Assembly: GCF_964340395.1 (NCBI RefSeq)
Contig: NC_135561.1
Location: forward strand, 14,917,961 to 14,981,960
Length of the DNA stretch: 64,000 bases
Reading direction: 5' to 3'
DNA from: Glandiceps talaboti
Taxonomy: Eukaryota; Hemichordata; Enteropneusta; Spengelidae
This document shows, in pieces, positions 1 to 15,952 of the stretch (position 1 is the first letter of the stretch; each line of letters opens with the position of its first letter). The position numbers and the translations under genes were made by a program. The notes under the pieces are model-generated. The model did not search any database, was not told where the DNA came from, and worked only from the letters and a program-made list of their open reading frames with translations.

Positions 1-3438
<3,438 letters not shown>

Positions 3439-3656
3439 CTTACACTGTATAGGATTTCACCTGCAGGTTCGATCCTAAAGAAGACATTATCTTTTGTGAC
3501 GTAATGAAAATGTGCACTTTTCACATTTACAAAAAATAAATCTGGCACCCAGAAACGATCTCGTACATTGTCCGTGACAACGAGTGATTCCGTTCCGTTA
3601 AATGAAAGACGCGGGTCTACCCAGTGTTGACGAAAGTACATAGTTACAACATAGTC
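3439..3656 (-). CDS. Cys-loop receptor exon (loops D, A and E of agonist site)
   Basis: This 218-bp minus-strand exon follows a long pyrimidine tract ending CACAG and ends AG before a perfect GTAAGT donor. It encodes 72 codons plus two bases of an Arg codon. Visible landmarks are DYVVTMYFRQHW (loop D; the Arg in FRQ corresponds to the agonist-contacting Arg of GlyR and GluCl), DPRLSF, an NGT glycosylation sequon, FWVPDLFFVN (loop A region, with the conserved WxPD of all Cys-loop receptors), KSAHFHYVTKDN, and FFRIEPAGEILYSV (loop E, with the conserved Tyr-Ser). Vertebrate GlyR has a 224-bp exon here, so this one is two codons shorter, in the variable loop around NGTES. The expected following exon (about 83 bp with the first Cys of the Cys-loop) is not visible between 1 and 3438. 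It is an anion-channel-type subunit by homology; glycine, glutamate or another ligand remains open. Confidence 0.95.
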
Positions 3657-3894
3657 CTGTGAAAAAAGAAAAAAGAAAAAAACAACTTAATTATCTTTGA
3701 AGTACAGATTAATGTGGTTTGACGCACGTTGTGTACGCTTTAGAAATGACAGTAGTAAGCATTTGACGTTATATTATTCACTGTAAACAATTTGTAAACT
3801 TGGAAATGACACCAACATTTATATCAAAATTAGAATCCAAAATGACCACCAGACGATACTTTAACAATTCTATGGGGAAATAACGGATTCTCGA

Positions 3895-3899
<5 letters not shown>

Positions 3900-3951
<52 letters not shown>
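3900..3951. repeat. (AT)n microsatellite
   Basis: Uninterrupted AT run in the receptor intron, about 55 bp from a second one at 4005-4059. Confidence 0.97.
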
Positions 3952-3953
<2 letters not shown>

Positions 3954-4001
3954 AAGTCAGTGGTAAGATTTGTCCGTAGTACAGTGCTCGATACGTCTGC
4001 A

Positions 4002-4004
<3 letters not shown>

Positions 4005-4059
<55 letters not shown>
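4005..4059. repeat. (AT)n microsatellite
   Basis: Uninterrupted AT run in the receptor intron. Confidence 0.97.
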
Positions 4060-4060
<1 letters not shown>

Positions 4061-4115
4061 CTCGGTGAGTATCAATCTGCTAAGACAGTGCTCTATACCG
4101 CAGTGGCAGAGCGCA

Positions 4116-4170
4116 ATAGTTTTGGTAGTACTGTAACAACTTTTAGTAGTTCCAGTACTACCAAAACTAT
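4116..4170. repeat. Perfect 18-bp inverted repeat (hairpin)
   Basis: The left arm ATAGTTTTGGTAGTACTG at 4116-4133 is exactly complementary to 4153-4170, with a 19-nt spacer. The right arm runs straight into a short (AT)n tract. It could be a remnant of a foldback element or a cruciform-prone site; transcribed on the minus strand with the receptor pre-mRNA, it would form an intronic stem-loop. Confidence 0.9.
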
Positions 4171-4549
4171 ATATATATATATTTATATAAGACGATGAAA
4201 TCAAGTGTAACTATTTGAAGAGAAACAGGAAATAGCTTTTATATGCGAATATTTAGTAATTTGTTGAGAATTTTCGGGAAACCGAACGCAATCCCCAGGT
4301 ACATTGTACCTCATGCGTTGCAAACATTATTGGAGTTGTGTAATAAAGACAAGTATCTAAATTATCGTAGTGAGATGTCGATTTGAGAAAACCGTTTACA
4401 GTCTATTTAATTAGGCCTTACAGGAAACTCTTATGTATCAGACACAAATTGGGTATATAATGACGCCAATCCAGACATGGCAACTCATAACAAATGAAAT
4501 TCAAATAGGAGGAAAGTGTAATAATGTCACCATTAAAATATCTTTGTTT

Positions 4550-4677
4550 GTGTATGCAACATGTGACTAGGTCTTAGGTGTTGGGCCCTGTGGAAGACTA
4601 GCTTTTAGCTAACCAGGTTATCTGTATGATTTTTAACCCTCTTAAAATAAAGTTTAAATAAAATAAAATAAAATAAA
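4550..4677 (+). mobile_element. Probable 3' end of a truncated LINE
   Basis: The sequence contains GTGGAAGACTAGCTTTTAGC, then AATAAAGTTTAAAT, and ends in (AAAAT)n at about 4650-4677. This layout (non-coding 3' UTR, AATAAA-like signal, short tandem tail) is typical of 5'-truncated non-LTR retrotransposons. No reverse transcriptase frame is present. The family is not identified and the left boundary is approximate. It lies antisense to the receptor gene. Confidence 0.5.
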
Positions 4678-6256
4678 GGTGTTATACCCACATATTAGTA
4701 TAGCAGATAACATTACGTGTGTGACACCATACAGCTTTGGTGATATTCGTCAAAATTGAATAAGTATTGACTAGATGGAATCCAATTCAATGTTCCAAAA
4801 ATTCCTGAAATACGCATTTCACACAGTATTACAAGTGTTGCTTCTTGTTTTTTCCCTCTTAAAAATTTGATCAATTGAAAATCTCAAATGTCTTTATCTT
4901 CACTCCTGTTTACCTAAGACAAAAACATCCCTGCTGCTCAAATGACAAACAATAAATAGTTTCAGCTCTACAAATGATAGCTTGTCATTAGTCTTCATAT
5001 GAATGAAAAGCACGTTCAAAAATCGACTTGCTCAAATCTCCAGGCTTTTTACATAATTTATTTGAATAAAATATCTTTTATTTAAAAACAAGTGTGTTCT
5101 TTTGTGTGAAATAATGAGACTGGGTGAGTGATTGCGAAAAGAAAATCAAGCGAACGCAAACAGCCCTTAGGAGACTACTTGTAACTGGATAAAATGAGAA
5201 AGTTAACATGTTAACATTAAATAAAAGTGAATGATTTTTAAAAAAAAAAAAACATTTCAAGAATATGAGACATTAAAAGAGTCTCTCAAGGGACTAGTTG
5301 AAGATAATCAACGTAAAGTGTAAAATCCATTCGTAAAATGTATGTAGGTGAACAATCTCATCAAAATTATGAAACCTCCATCCTTCTGTCTCCTAACCAG
5401 TAATCTTTTCCTAACTACGTTTGTGAAAATTGAATTGAATTGGATGAAAACGAGAATATGAAAATTGTCAAGATTAAATTCTTACACGAGCTTTCAATAT
5501 ATTGATTTTATTTACGTGTCTAATCAACATTTACTATGTGTTCAATGTTCGATGAATAATATTCGACGGTTTCAAAGTTTATTTAATGGATATAAGACCT
5601 CGAGCAATAGAATCTATATATTCTGCACTCAGGACATATTATGATTGGAATTTTATGAATTCGCTTGATATGTTCTGAAATATCATAATAATAAATACGA
5701 GTCGAGATGAAAAGCTTATATGAAGGAAAATGAAATGGGTTATAAAATGTTTTACTTTATTCATATTGGACATTGCCCTTGCGTAGACAGGCTGTAAACG
5801 TTTCTACAGCCTTGGTTACAATTTGACTATCAGATTGAGCCGCAAGTGGCAATTTAATATATGGTTATTTTTCAGTCGTGTAGATTCGCTTTGCAAAATA
5901 AATGAATCGCAATCAGTGCTATTCATTTACTCCCACCTCACTACACCGCCAATAAATTCGTTACCAACTTATCTAGCAGGTAATTGGCCCACGGGAAATG
6001 AGAGTCTGTCTAATGGCTCTAGAGTTCATTTGAACGTCTCTTTATTTGAAACCAATTTACATGCGAATCGATTTTTATAGAATGTGTATTCTAAAAATCA
6101 TAGTTTCTCATGACGCTTAAATCAATCTTCGAAATAGTCAACTAGTCGTTGCAAAATAGTCTTTGCTTGAAGAGCGAGAGACAGAAGCAGAGCGAGAAAT
6201 GGAGGGAGAAAAATGGTGAGAAACAGACATATGAAGACAGATACAGAGACAGCCAG

Positions 6257-6288
6257 ACGACAGACAGACAGACAGACAGACAGACAGT
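6257..6288. repeat. (CAGA)n microsatellite
   Basis: Tetranucleotide run close to the donor side of the 68-bp receptor exon. Confidence 0.95.
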
Positions 6289-6354
6289 AGTCTTTACACA
6301 TCACATGTATGGTAGCTGCAACCAATCTGTGATCGACAGAATTGCTGTACTTAC

Positions 6355-6422
6355 CATCGTAGTTTCTTTGATAGAATCAAAACTTGTGATAAACATATCT
6401 ACAGACACGTGAACAGGAGAAC
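6355..6422 (-). CDS. Cys-loop receptor exon (68 bp; strand beta-1 to ETTM loop)
   Basis: This minus-strand exon is bounded by an ATTTTCAG acceptor and a GTAAGT donor. It is 68 bp long, the length of the corresponding exon in vertebrate glycine and GABA-A receptor genes, so the intron positions look ancestral. With the G carried over from the previous exon it encodes Gly, then 22 residues from SPVHVSVDMF to SIKETTM. This matches the family pattern of an alternating beta-strand followed by SFxSIxETTM just before loop D. It ends in phase 0, directly before the DYVV start of the next exon. A (CAGA)n microsatellite sits about 70 bp into the following intron. The glycine-receptor-like ETTM ending favours the GlyR/GluCl branch over GABA-A alpha or beta subunits; the exact ligand cannot be told from this exon. 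Confidence 0.92.
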
Positions 6423-6592
6423 CTGAAAATATAAAGATGTAACACATACGCTTCATATAATATATTTAGATAACATAATATAATCAAGATTATATTATTC
6501 TAATAATTGGTGATATTCAAATACAAACAACAAATAGATAAAATGATGGACTGACAGAAGTTTAGATTAATTAATCAATTAATTAATTAACT

Positions 6593-6637
6593 GAGTGAGT
6601 GAGTGAGTGAGTGAGTGAGTGAGTGAGTGAGTGAGTG
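6593..6637. repeat. (GAGT)n microsatellite
   Basis: About eleven perfect GAGT units, preceded by a TTAAT-rich stretch. Confidence 0.97.
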
Positions 6638-7374
6638 GGAAGTATACAATGAAGATATATCAATACAAAACAACCAAGAATTAGGTCACATAAATGTGTG
6701 CATCGATACGTCTTCGATTGATTGGTTATTGACATGGATAAGTCAGGTTTGGGTGATGGATGACAAGTTGGTTTGTTGGTTGGTTGGATGAACTGACAGC
6801 CAAATATGACACACATTAGATAGCCTAGACTAAAAACAGACGAGTCACTCATCTACTTCATTGAGTTCTGTGTTTGGCATTACTATAATATACAAACCGG
6901 GAAAAAAGAACTCCGGTGCGTTTACTTGCTTGTGGTAAGCAGATATGAGACACGGTTCATGCAAAAATATGTAATTAGCACAAGTATCCTATCAAAGCAT
7001 AAACACCACAGGACCCCGGATTCCACGACTCTCTTTACTGATAGAACACTACACATTATAACATTAAGTATGACTGTTAATGTCAGTTTACCGAAGTATC
7101 TTCTGTTCATACACTTATGGTACTAAGGGAACTTGGTAAAATTTTCATCAGCCAATGGTTAAAGGTGAGGCTGCTAATACGTTTTATGCTAACGCCATTG
7201 AGGATTGGGACTTATCTATCATCATCAGTAAAACAGATATTATTTAAATAACTTTATAAAATTGGTTAAAGCATATCTGTGCAGTATACTAATGGATACT
7301 GAAAACAGCGAGTTTATTCGTTATTATGTACTCCACGTTTTCCCCATTTCTTTTATTCTTTCTCATTCCATGTA

Positions 7375-7510
7375 GTTAAACACCTTTGCTAATCCTGCCA
7401 CTACCTTGAATCACTGTATGGACTCCACCGGAAAGAAGTCCAGTTTTTATTTGTATATCTGTACTGTCGATCTTGTTGTTTTACTGAAATAAACTAACTA
7501 AATAACTAAC
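7375..7510 (+). mobile_element. Possible LINE 3' tail
   Basis: An untranslatable stretch ends TTTTACTGAAATAAACTAAC followed by irregular AACT/AAAT units. The AATAAA-like signal plus simple tail is the usual look of a 5'-truncated non-LTR element. There is no coding remnant, so the call rests on layout only. Confidence 0.38.
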
Positions 7511-7733
7511 ATTATAACCCCAACAGATAAAAACAAACTGATAGGAACATACATCAAACGAACCCCTGTTGTATTTGTATCATTTGTTATCACCAAAAAC
7601 TTGTCTTTGCTTTATTAAAGTCTTTCATATATTCACTTCATTCAAGCAAAGAACACTGGTGGGTTTTTTTCGTGGGGTGTATATTTGTTAAATATGTAGA
7701 ATGTAACTGTAGCAGTCATTCAATGTAACCTAC

Positions 7734-7819
7734 CTTTGGAATTCGGCCGTATTCGTCTATCATAGTTCTCCATTAGCGTGTCTATTAGTACACTCTGTTC
7801 CTCACTTGCATTAGCAGGT
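7734..7819 (-). CDS. Cys-loop receptor exon (N-terminal part of ligand-binding domain)
   Basis: Read on the minus strand, this 86-bp exon follows a pyrimidine-rich acceptor ending TTTCAG and ends at a GTAGGT donor. It begins with the last base of a split codon, gives 28 full codons and ends with the first base of a Gly codon completed by the next exon. The peptide runs from PANASEEQSV to MENYDRRIRPNSK. The family hallmark is the YDRRIRPN segment, equivalent to the YDxRIRPN segment at the start of the ligand-binding domain in glycine, GABA-A and glutamate-gated chloride receptors, where an N-terminal helix is followed by strand beta-1. NAS is a possible N-glycosylation sequon. The preceding exon, with the signal peptide, should end in phase 2; I could not find it. 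The exon is real with high confidence because of its splice sites, frame and exact continuation into the next two exons. Confidence 0.9.
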
Positions 7820-8168
7820 CTGAAAGATTAAGAAAAACACACAATGAAACAAATGTGACTGCAATTTAGCATTTATATATTTGACGAGCTATTGATATTT
7901 TTCATAATTTAAACACTTCCCATATAGTTAAATTATTCATTTAAATTTTATCCGTAATTAATCAAATGCATATCATATAAGATATACAAATATCAAATGT
8001 ATTATAATAAATGGCAATCTAATCAAGCACATTGTAAGATCGTCCGTTCATATCCTCAAAGGTCGGTTCGTATAATCAGTAACAACAAGATTTAACACAT
8101 TCGTGTAAGTATAACATAAATAAATACATTTTTTTTAAATCACTTGGGAGAAACAACAGTAGTATCAA

Positions 8169-8169
8169 G

Positions 8170-8200
<31 letters not shown>

Positions 8201-8236
8201 CTAACAACAACAGCAGCAACAACAGCAACAGCAACA
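8169..8236. repeat. (CAA)n / (CAG) imperfect trinucleotide repeat
   Basis: CAA units with scattered CAG and CTA interruptions. An open frame crosses it on the plus strand (poly-Thr/Ala reading), but the flanks do not look coding. Confidence 0.95.
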
Positions 8237-11200
8237 TCACCATCGTCATCAAAACAGGTTAGTTTGTTAAAAGTGGATGGCATTTTCCCATATCACGTCA
8301 AAATGATTGAAAAGTATATGGAATTGTGCAAAATGGGGACCAGCATGCAGCACAAGAAAATCAGTACAGCGGCCTTGAATGTTATTCTACATTGTGTATG
8401 TGTGGGAAAATGTCAGTCGAGAAATGTCCTTCATGAGTAAAGAAGAGCGAGACGGCGTGACAATGCGTAAACAACAAAATGTTCCTTGTTACTAGCTTCT
8501 CAGCGCTAGTATATATGCTGCTCCCTTTCCTATGATCTTTCTAAAAAAAAAAAATCCGGAAATTTTCAAGGCTTCAATTTTCGAGACAAGATATTTCCGA
8601 CAACTGGAGGAGCATTTGATAAAATATTCAAGTATGGCTTGCAGCTTTTCGAAGTAGGAGTTCTACATTTCCAATACACGCTGATGATGTTTCACTGTCA
8701 GAAATATACAAATCAAAAGAAATATTTTACATGAAACTGCCGTTACATGACACAAACACTTAATATTTAATACCTAAGTGTGATTTGATATATCATAAAA
8801 ACAGGTATATCTACATATTCAATTTTTTATAATTCAAAATATTTGAAATATTTATTTCGCTTCGGCGTCTAAAATGACACAGACTCGGTGTAGTCGTTTC
8901 ATGAATACCTTTTTTCAATATATAGATGCATACGTGAAAGGTGTTATTTGATAGTAATACGACACACGTACATATGTTTTGAGATGAACAGATTTTAAGC
9001 TTGCGTAAACTTTCAACTGCCACTGTAAGTTTTACCTTTTTTACATAAAAAGCTGTCCATGTTAATACAATGGATTATATTAATAACACGAGATGATTGC
9101 CAAGCTTAAGTTTTTGAAATTCAGACATGTATTCATAATGTATAAAATATACCATGATAATGCCATGTGCAAATATCTTCGATGTGAAAATCTACATTAA
9201 AACCTGTCGTTGTAAATGTCTAACCTGCAGACGAACCAATATCACTACTACATTATCATATAATTATAACACACAGTGTAAACATAAAACTTAAAAGCGC
9301 AACTACATATGGACGGTTGGATAAAGTATCCTACGGGGAAAGAACTCAGACTGGCATCAAATTACACGACATACAGGTATTCAACACTACAACAATTTGA
9401 GTTGTAATGAACAATGTCAAAATGTAATTACTGATTTCTACCTTGAGCGATTTTAATCAACGAATGGAGTTAAAATCCTATAGAGGTTGTAATATCCACA
9501 CTGTAACTGACTGATTGAAGTACGATTGACAGTCCCTATGTATTGAAATACAGTAAATTCCAACCGTGGTTCGATTTCTTGAGCACGAACGATTCTTTTC
9601 AAGGTATGTTGGAATCTATCAAATGGCGGAGACATTTCAAATAAGGTATATATGTGTATATATGCATGTGTATGTGAAAGTCTTTAGTAGCACCGTATAG
9701 AAATAGCCTTAACAGAATGCAATTATTTCTCGCAATATATGACAAAATTGACAGCATCCGAGATTAATAGAATTTTGAACGCATAGTTTTAATGTAACAG
9801 TAAAAATTTAGAAAGATAGAGAAAGCGGATGCTATGCGAGTTTTCTATTCTTTGAAGTCGGATATATTGAGTTTTATTTCTCTAATCAATACTCGTTCCA
9901 CAGACTAAAAACAAAGACAAAGAACATAACCTGTTTGATGAATAGAAATAGAGAATACAGAATTTAAATTCATATACCCGTTCAATGAATATATCTGTAG
10001 GTATGAAGCATAACGGAGTTTCTTTTCAATACATTTTACCTTGATATCTTGAGCAAAACTTTTCAAAAATATATGGTTGCATAAAATTAAATGTATTGGT
10101 TCAGTTCATGAACTGCATCAGTGAAAACCACAAATATATTTCCCTGACAAATTGATGTGAGGATTTTTAACAGGTAATGATTTGTTGAGTATTTTGTAAT
10201 GTTGTACATTCAGTTCAATGCTACCTTTAGTAGTATCCAGGTTACCATAAAAGCAGCTATTATAGTTTGTTAGTTAGTGTTCTGACACATTTAGCAGGAT
10301 ATTTAAGATATCAGGTTACGTGAAATATTTGCATAGTTATGAGTCTTGGTGTTTTGTATATGAGGGAAACTTGCACATGGTTGTGACAATTGTCTAGTAA
10401 AGTTGCAATGCTGTAGGTTGTATGTAACCATCTATCGATACTTATTAGCTGCCAAATGGACAATTCTGTTGTAAGACCCGCAGATATGTTCAAAACACGG
10501 ACTAATATAATTGACAACTGCTACACTGCAATTGATTTATATCAACAATCCATATGATGACGACATTGGGTATTATGGCAAATATGTAATACTTGATGAG
10601 TCTTGGGGCATTTTTCTTTGATCGGGATGTATCTTGGCTCATAACAGCCAAAGGGGCTTCCTTATCAATGTATGTTTCTTCAGTCTTATTGTACCATACT
10701 TTTAGTTTGCAACGACAGAAATTCGTACATTTGGATTTCAGCTGAAGAGAAAACACCATTGTAATCAAAATTTAGTATTGTCGACAGCGGAGGTGTTAAT
10801 TTATATAGAGACGGATTCGTAGCCTTTAGCATTTCCTACCTTTTATTGTACAAAACACATAAAATCCAAAAAACATCAATATACAAATCCCATCTCAGCT
10901 ACTTATATCGAACATTCCAGTAAATATTTGATAAGACGAGCAAATACAACGTATGAAGTGTATATGTATATGTTCAGTGGGAATAGTAAATACCAGTGAA
11001 TGCAACTGTGTAGCAGTGAATTCAACTATGTGCCGCCGAGGATAAAAAAAACTAATCTTGTTTAGTTCTGCCATAAAAGTAACAATCTCAACGCACAGTA
11101 ATAAACTTTTTTCCACTTCATTATGCCTTGAAGTATTTCAACACATGTCAACAACTGTACACGTTCTACTGAAATTAATGATAGAAAGTTTTACGTTTGA

Positions 11201-13986
11201 ATCGAAGGTATTTGTTTCGATTTGTAACGCAACAGGGTTCTGTTTTTGGATTATTTTCAATTACCCAGTTGACCCATTTGATCCTAAATGACCACTTTAT
11301 AATGGCTAGAAATTATACGTTATCAATAACAGCATCACATATAAAGATGTCTTATCTAGCAATTGCTGATCATAATTTAACTTTGGTGATAAGAATGACC
11401 CCGAGTAATGATACAGATAATAAGAGCAGCAATTGGGGAATTTCAAGGTGGAAAGCAAATTAGTAATATAACCCTACATCAATAGATTCTAAAACGAATA
11501 AAACAGAAGATTCAACGAAAGCGCTCGCTAGTGATGAACATTATACAATCATTATCGTAAAATGGTAGATAACCTGGAACTTATCATGACATACCTGGTA
11601 TGTTTATGTTTTTAAAACGTTAATTCGTTCCCTCGTAGGTCACATTATCCAATAAAGTTTTCTTAACTACCCACAAAAGGTAATTTCCTGATGTCTGATG
11701 TCCTTAGAGATATCTATGAGATAAAGACACATACTAATCTCCCACACACCGATTTGTAATTATTTTCTTATCTTTAATATCTACTAAACCCCCGACTCCT
11801 TACGTCCAATCCAAAACTGTTAGTAAACTTGGCAAGCATTAAAATACAAACTTCTGTCATTAGAACGACACGTCATTATTTCTTCCATTGTATTCTTGGA
11901 GATAACAGACATAGTAAGATAACCCTCCAATATAGATTTGGTTCTTTTATTTCTTTAAGCAATATTAGTTTAAATGAGATGAGATCACCAATGTTATTAA
12001 GCAAACATCTAAAATTATTAAAGTTACATTAGACAGATGAAATACATAGAAAATAAGTCAAATGCAGATACTGCGATGGCAAGGATACTCAACCATGAAA
12101 ACATACCCTGTCCATTTTCGAAAAATGAATTCTGTATTCTTCCGTTAAGCACATGTTAACCACAACTGTGCACCCCTCTATATGTACAAATATGATAATA
12201 GTTCTTAGGATAGATCCAAACATAAAATACCGTAAATTCGACGAGAGTTCTAGGGCAAAACGGCTGTCAGAAAATTGTTTAATTGTATCAGGCTTGTTTA
12301 GTATTAAATAATGAACGCGTGTAGGATTCTTTGCATGATAATATGTCCATGTCCCTGATTTGATTGAAAATGTAGTTCATTAAAACGTAACCTCAAAAAA
12401 CCTATCGATTGATCTAACTTGACAAAATGAAATACTGTGATTCTTGAAATATGCTAATTGCTTGAAGGTTAAAAAGGACAAATACAGATTAAATACAGAT
12501 GCACAGATTAAATAAATATGATTATGTACATCTACTTATAAGTTCAATTTGGAACTAATATGCTCAGTTAATTTTGTTTAATCTTATACTTATCACATAT
12601 ATCTGTGTTTTGTTTTGTTTTGTAAGATTAAGGAAGGAGCACTTAATAAATAGAAGTTTTTGCTTGACCAACCAATATCGTTCTACGTACTTTGCACAAC
12701 ACAACATACTAAAACTTATTTCGTCCATTATTGTGTTTGACACTGCCTGGGAGATATGGCTCTTATAGTCTTTGTATTATTATAGCCTGCTACGTATACT
12801 CGCTTAGTGCTTTCATACTTATTACATTTCCCAGCCTACCGCGCGAGTCTCCCTAATCAAATTCTTTGTCTGTGACTTCGAAAGTAATCTATAAGTAAAC
12901 AAAATCCGTTTTCCACTTAATCAATTTTTGATTGTTTAATTCAATTGTATAGATAAAGACGATATACATATATTTTGTTTCAATGTGTCTCCAAACATGG
13001 ATCTTCTATTTTGTTCTTGTCCGTAATACAATATTGATTGTCTCATATGTGAATTGTTTTCCCAGTTGGAAGAGCCTTAAAGACGTTTGATCTGAGTCAT
13101 TTCATTGGTAGTCCCTACATAGTTGTATTTGTCAGACAATATAAATCCACTGCCAGTAGATAAAATTTTTAGTTTATCGAATTATATCACATTCTCTAAA
13201 TGGATTGCCAGGAAGCCTGCAAATCTGATCGATTTTTCCCCCGAAACAGTATTTATTCACCGTTGGCATTTTGTACAACTACGACCATCAGTTTGTTTGT
13301 TCAATCCAGAGAGTGCGCTCAATTCAATATGTGTTTCGCCTTGTCGTTAGAATTTATTTCAATGTCTTCGCGCTCACGATCGACAGGCTTGAATGTGACT
13401 TCATTCACTGCTGTCAACGATGCTGAAATAATTGAGTTGTGCTGGCGTCGTTCAGACTACCCCATGTTTTAACTTCCCTGACTATACGAGATTTCTTAAC
13501 TATATGAGGCTACATAATAAAAAAAATTCCCATATCTATATTTGAGTGAAACATTTTAAAGGGAAAAATTAATTAAGCCAATAATTTTATTTGCTCATGT
13601 TTTATTTTTTTATGATTTTATCAGCCATTTGACAAACTTACATACATCTGTTCAATTTGACATTTGAAAAAAAAAACCAATCAGTCGGATCACCTCCATA
13701 TGAAATGTAAGAATACGTGTATAATGGATGAAGGTAACATTATGAAACTATATCTTATTGATCAATGTTCACCTAGAAATGTAATTTGGGTCAGGTGGAT
13801 AATCATTCATTTTCCTTGTAGTCAACAACATAATTGATATGTATAATTCTTGTATCAAATAGAAAAGTTAAATTTTGTTAATTATCTTGATTTTTGATTG
13901 CATTTCATACCATACAGCATACCAATATAGCATTGAACACCCATTTTCTGTTCAAAGTATGTCCATCTTTGTACTTCACGCCGTAC

Positions 13987-13988
<2 letters not shown>

Positions 13989-14026
<38 letters not shown>
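13989..14026. repeat. (AT)n microsatellite
   Basis: Uninterrupted AT run. Confidence 0.96.
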
Positions 14027-14027
<1 letters not shown>

Positions 14028-15888
14028 CATATATATCGATCGTTCTCTGCTCAAAACTACGTCCATCGTAATAATTCACCGTGAACTAAATAAGCAAACA
14101 CCTTTCTAAGGTATAGCTAGCAATGTAATGCAGGATGAGAGTCGACGGAAATACACTTGACTGGTGTTGATAAATAGAAGGCGATGCGTAACAGAGGATC
14201 CAACTTCAGATGTAAAACCGAAAAGGCCACCATATCAAGCGGCTGTACTATTGATAGGTATAACTTATATATCTGTACATTGATAATTGAAACGATCGTG
14301 CGATTATCATGTGCAGAGTGACAAATATGACATTCCTGCAATTTACCATGTGTTTTAAGGTTATTAATGTCTTTAATATTTAGACAGCGATAAATGTAAA
14401 GAATTCCACTGATGACAGATTGTTGTCCAGTATCCAAATAAACTATTCCCTCCGACTTGAAATTGAGACATTGTAATTGCATATCAACACTACTGTATAA
14501 AGTAAACTTATACCGCATGCTATTGAAATATAATCCCTTCGTTCAAATGACTGATTAAAGATACAAACACGACCGGAGTTGAGTTACGTACTCTGTTGAT
14601 GTGTCTCGTTCCTTTTTACTATTCTATAATTATGATATAACTCATACGATGCAAGAAGCATAATACATTTCAAGATTTTGTTTTGAGCTATAGTAATAAG
14701 GACACATGAAAGTTTATCCCGGCCCATTTTGAACAACCACAGGTTATCAATCAAGTCTATTTGGAAAAGAGCAACCCGTGGTTAACTGTAACTATCTCTT
14801 TAGGGAAAGTAGATTTTATAAATATCATAAATGAATATGACGGTAATCAGATGTCATTTCTTTGGCACATGCTCTGATCTCTCAAGAAATTCATATCCCG
14901 AAGGCCCTATCTTTACTTATTAGCTCAAACTTTCATCGCTGTTTTGAGTACTTTCATGCTAAATTAACTTAAAATTAATCGATATTAAAAGTGTCTAACA
15001 GATGGGATTCTAATGCCAAATGGACTATTAGAAATACAAATATGAGTAGGTCACATCACCTTGTCAGGGAAATTCAACAAAAGTGACATCACGAATTACG
15101 TCAGTCTACAAAATGGTGTTTTTAAAACCTTACCATTGTCCACTTATCATGTCCCTAGAGAAAATACTTAAATATAATTGAATCGAGAAATGTTATTCAA
15201 GCCTACATCCATAATAATGCATGTTTTCTCCGTAAAAGAGGTAATCTCGGATCATTTGCTTGCAATGAAGTTGATAGTTCCGATCATCAAAGAGAAAATG
15301 GCATATCTAATAAGTTTATTAAATCAAACTTTTCGCATGAAATGTTCCAATTTGCGTGTTCTTTATACTTGTACAATAAACGTCAGAACCACTGCAATTT
15401 CGATAAAGTGTGTGTTTTTTATATTATGAACACATACATTTCGTATACCTCAATCATTAAAATGAATATCGACACCTTTCATAACGAAAGATGTAGTAAA
15501 TTATAGACTATTTACACAGGAAACGATATGACGTACATATTTCTCGCCATAGGTGAAGCGCAAGGAAGCCTTTTATGTGTACATGAATTTTACACGTAGC
15601 TTATACTGACAGGCTGACGTATCTGTGTTGGTATGCAATTAACTGAATCGACTGGCCATCAAAATCAATCTGGTTTGCTTCATCATCAATTATTTGCATC
15701 ATATGCTGTGAGGCATGATGAAGATGACGTCTGCTTTTTTATAAAAATCCTCCACAGAAAGAATTAATGAGAATTTTGAGTAACGAAGTAGGATCAGCTT
15801 GATTTAATTGAAAGCATTGATTGCAAAATTGAAATTAAGCGTTACTAGTAAAACAAATTTGCTGATATATTCAATATAGCTTGCACAT

Positions 15889-15952
15889 ATGCACAGACAC
15901 GGACACGGACACGGACAAAGGCATGGACACGGAAACAGACACAGACACAGAA
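15889..15952. repeat. GACACG/GACACA hexanucleotide repeat
   Basis: Imperfect tandem hexamers of the GGACAC and AGACAC type. In one plus-strand frame this reads His-Gly-His-Gly, which is a repeat artefact. Confidence 0.88.

Larger units (their letters stand above)
3657..6354 (-). other. Phase-0 intron of the Cys-loop receptor gene
   Basis: This 2698-bp intron separates the 68-bp and 218-bp exons, with donor GTAAGT and an acceptor preceded by an almost uninterrupted T/C tract. It contains three (AT)n runs (3900-3951, 4005-4059, 4170-4185), a hairpin with 18-bp perfect arms at 4116-4170, and a probable LINE 3' end at 4550-4677. No additional exon is apparent. Confidence 0.85.
6423..7733 (-). 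other. Phase-1 intron of the Cys-loop receptor gene
   Basis: This 1311-bp intron lies between the 86-bp and 68-bp exons, with donor GTAGGT and acceptor TTTTCAG. It carries a (GAGT)n array at 6593-6637 next to TTAA-rich sequence, and a probable LINE 3' tail at 7375-7510. The short open frames at 6583-6852 and 6922-7126 occur on both strands and do not resemble proteins. Confidence 0.85.

Noticed and set aside
8811-9023. Possible signal-peptide exon of the receptor (hydrophobic minus-strand frame near a GTATTC donor)
   Set aside because: The apparent donor would leave phase 1, whereas the next exon needs phase 2, and the hydrophobic segment is not placed like a signal peptide.
14117-14518. Longest open frame in the window (133 codons, minus strand)
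   Set aside because: No recognisable motif and AT-rich chance composition. One frame of this length is expected in 64 kb.
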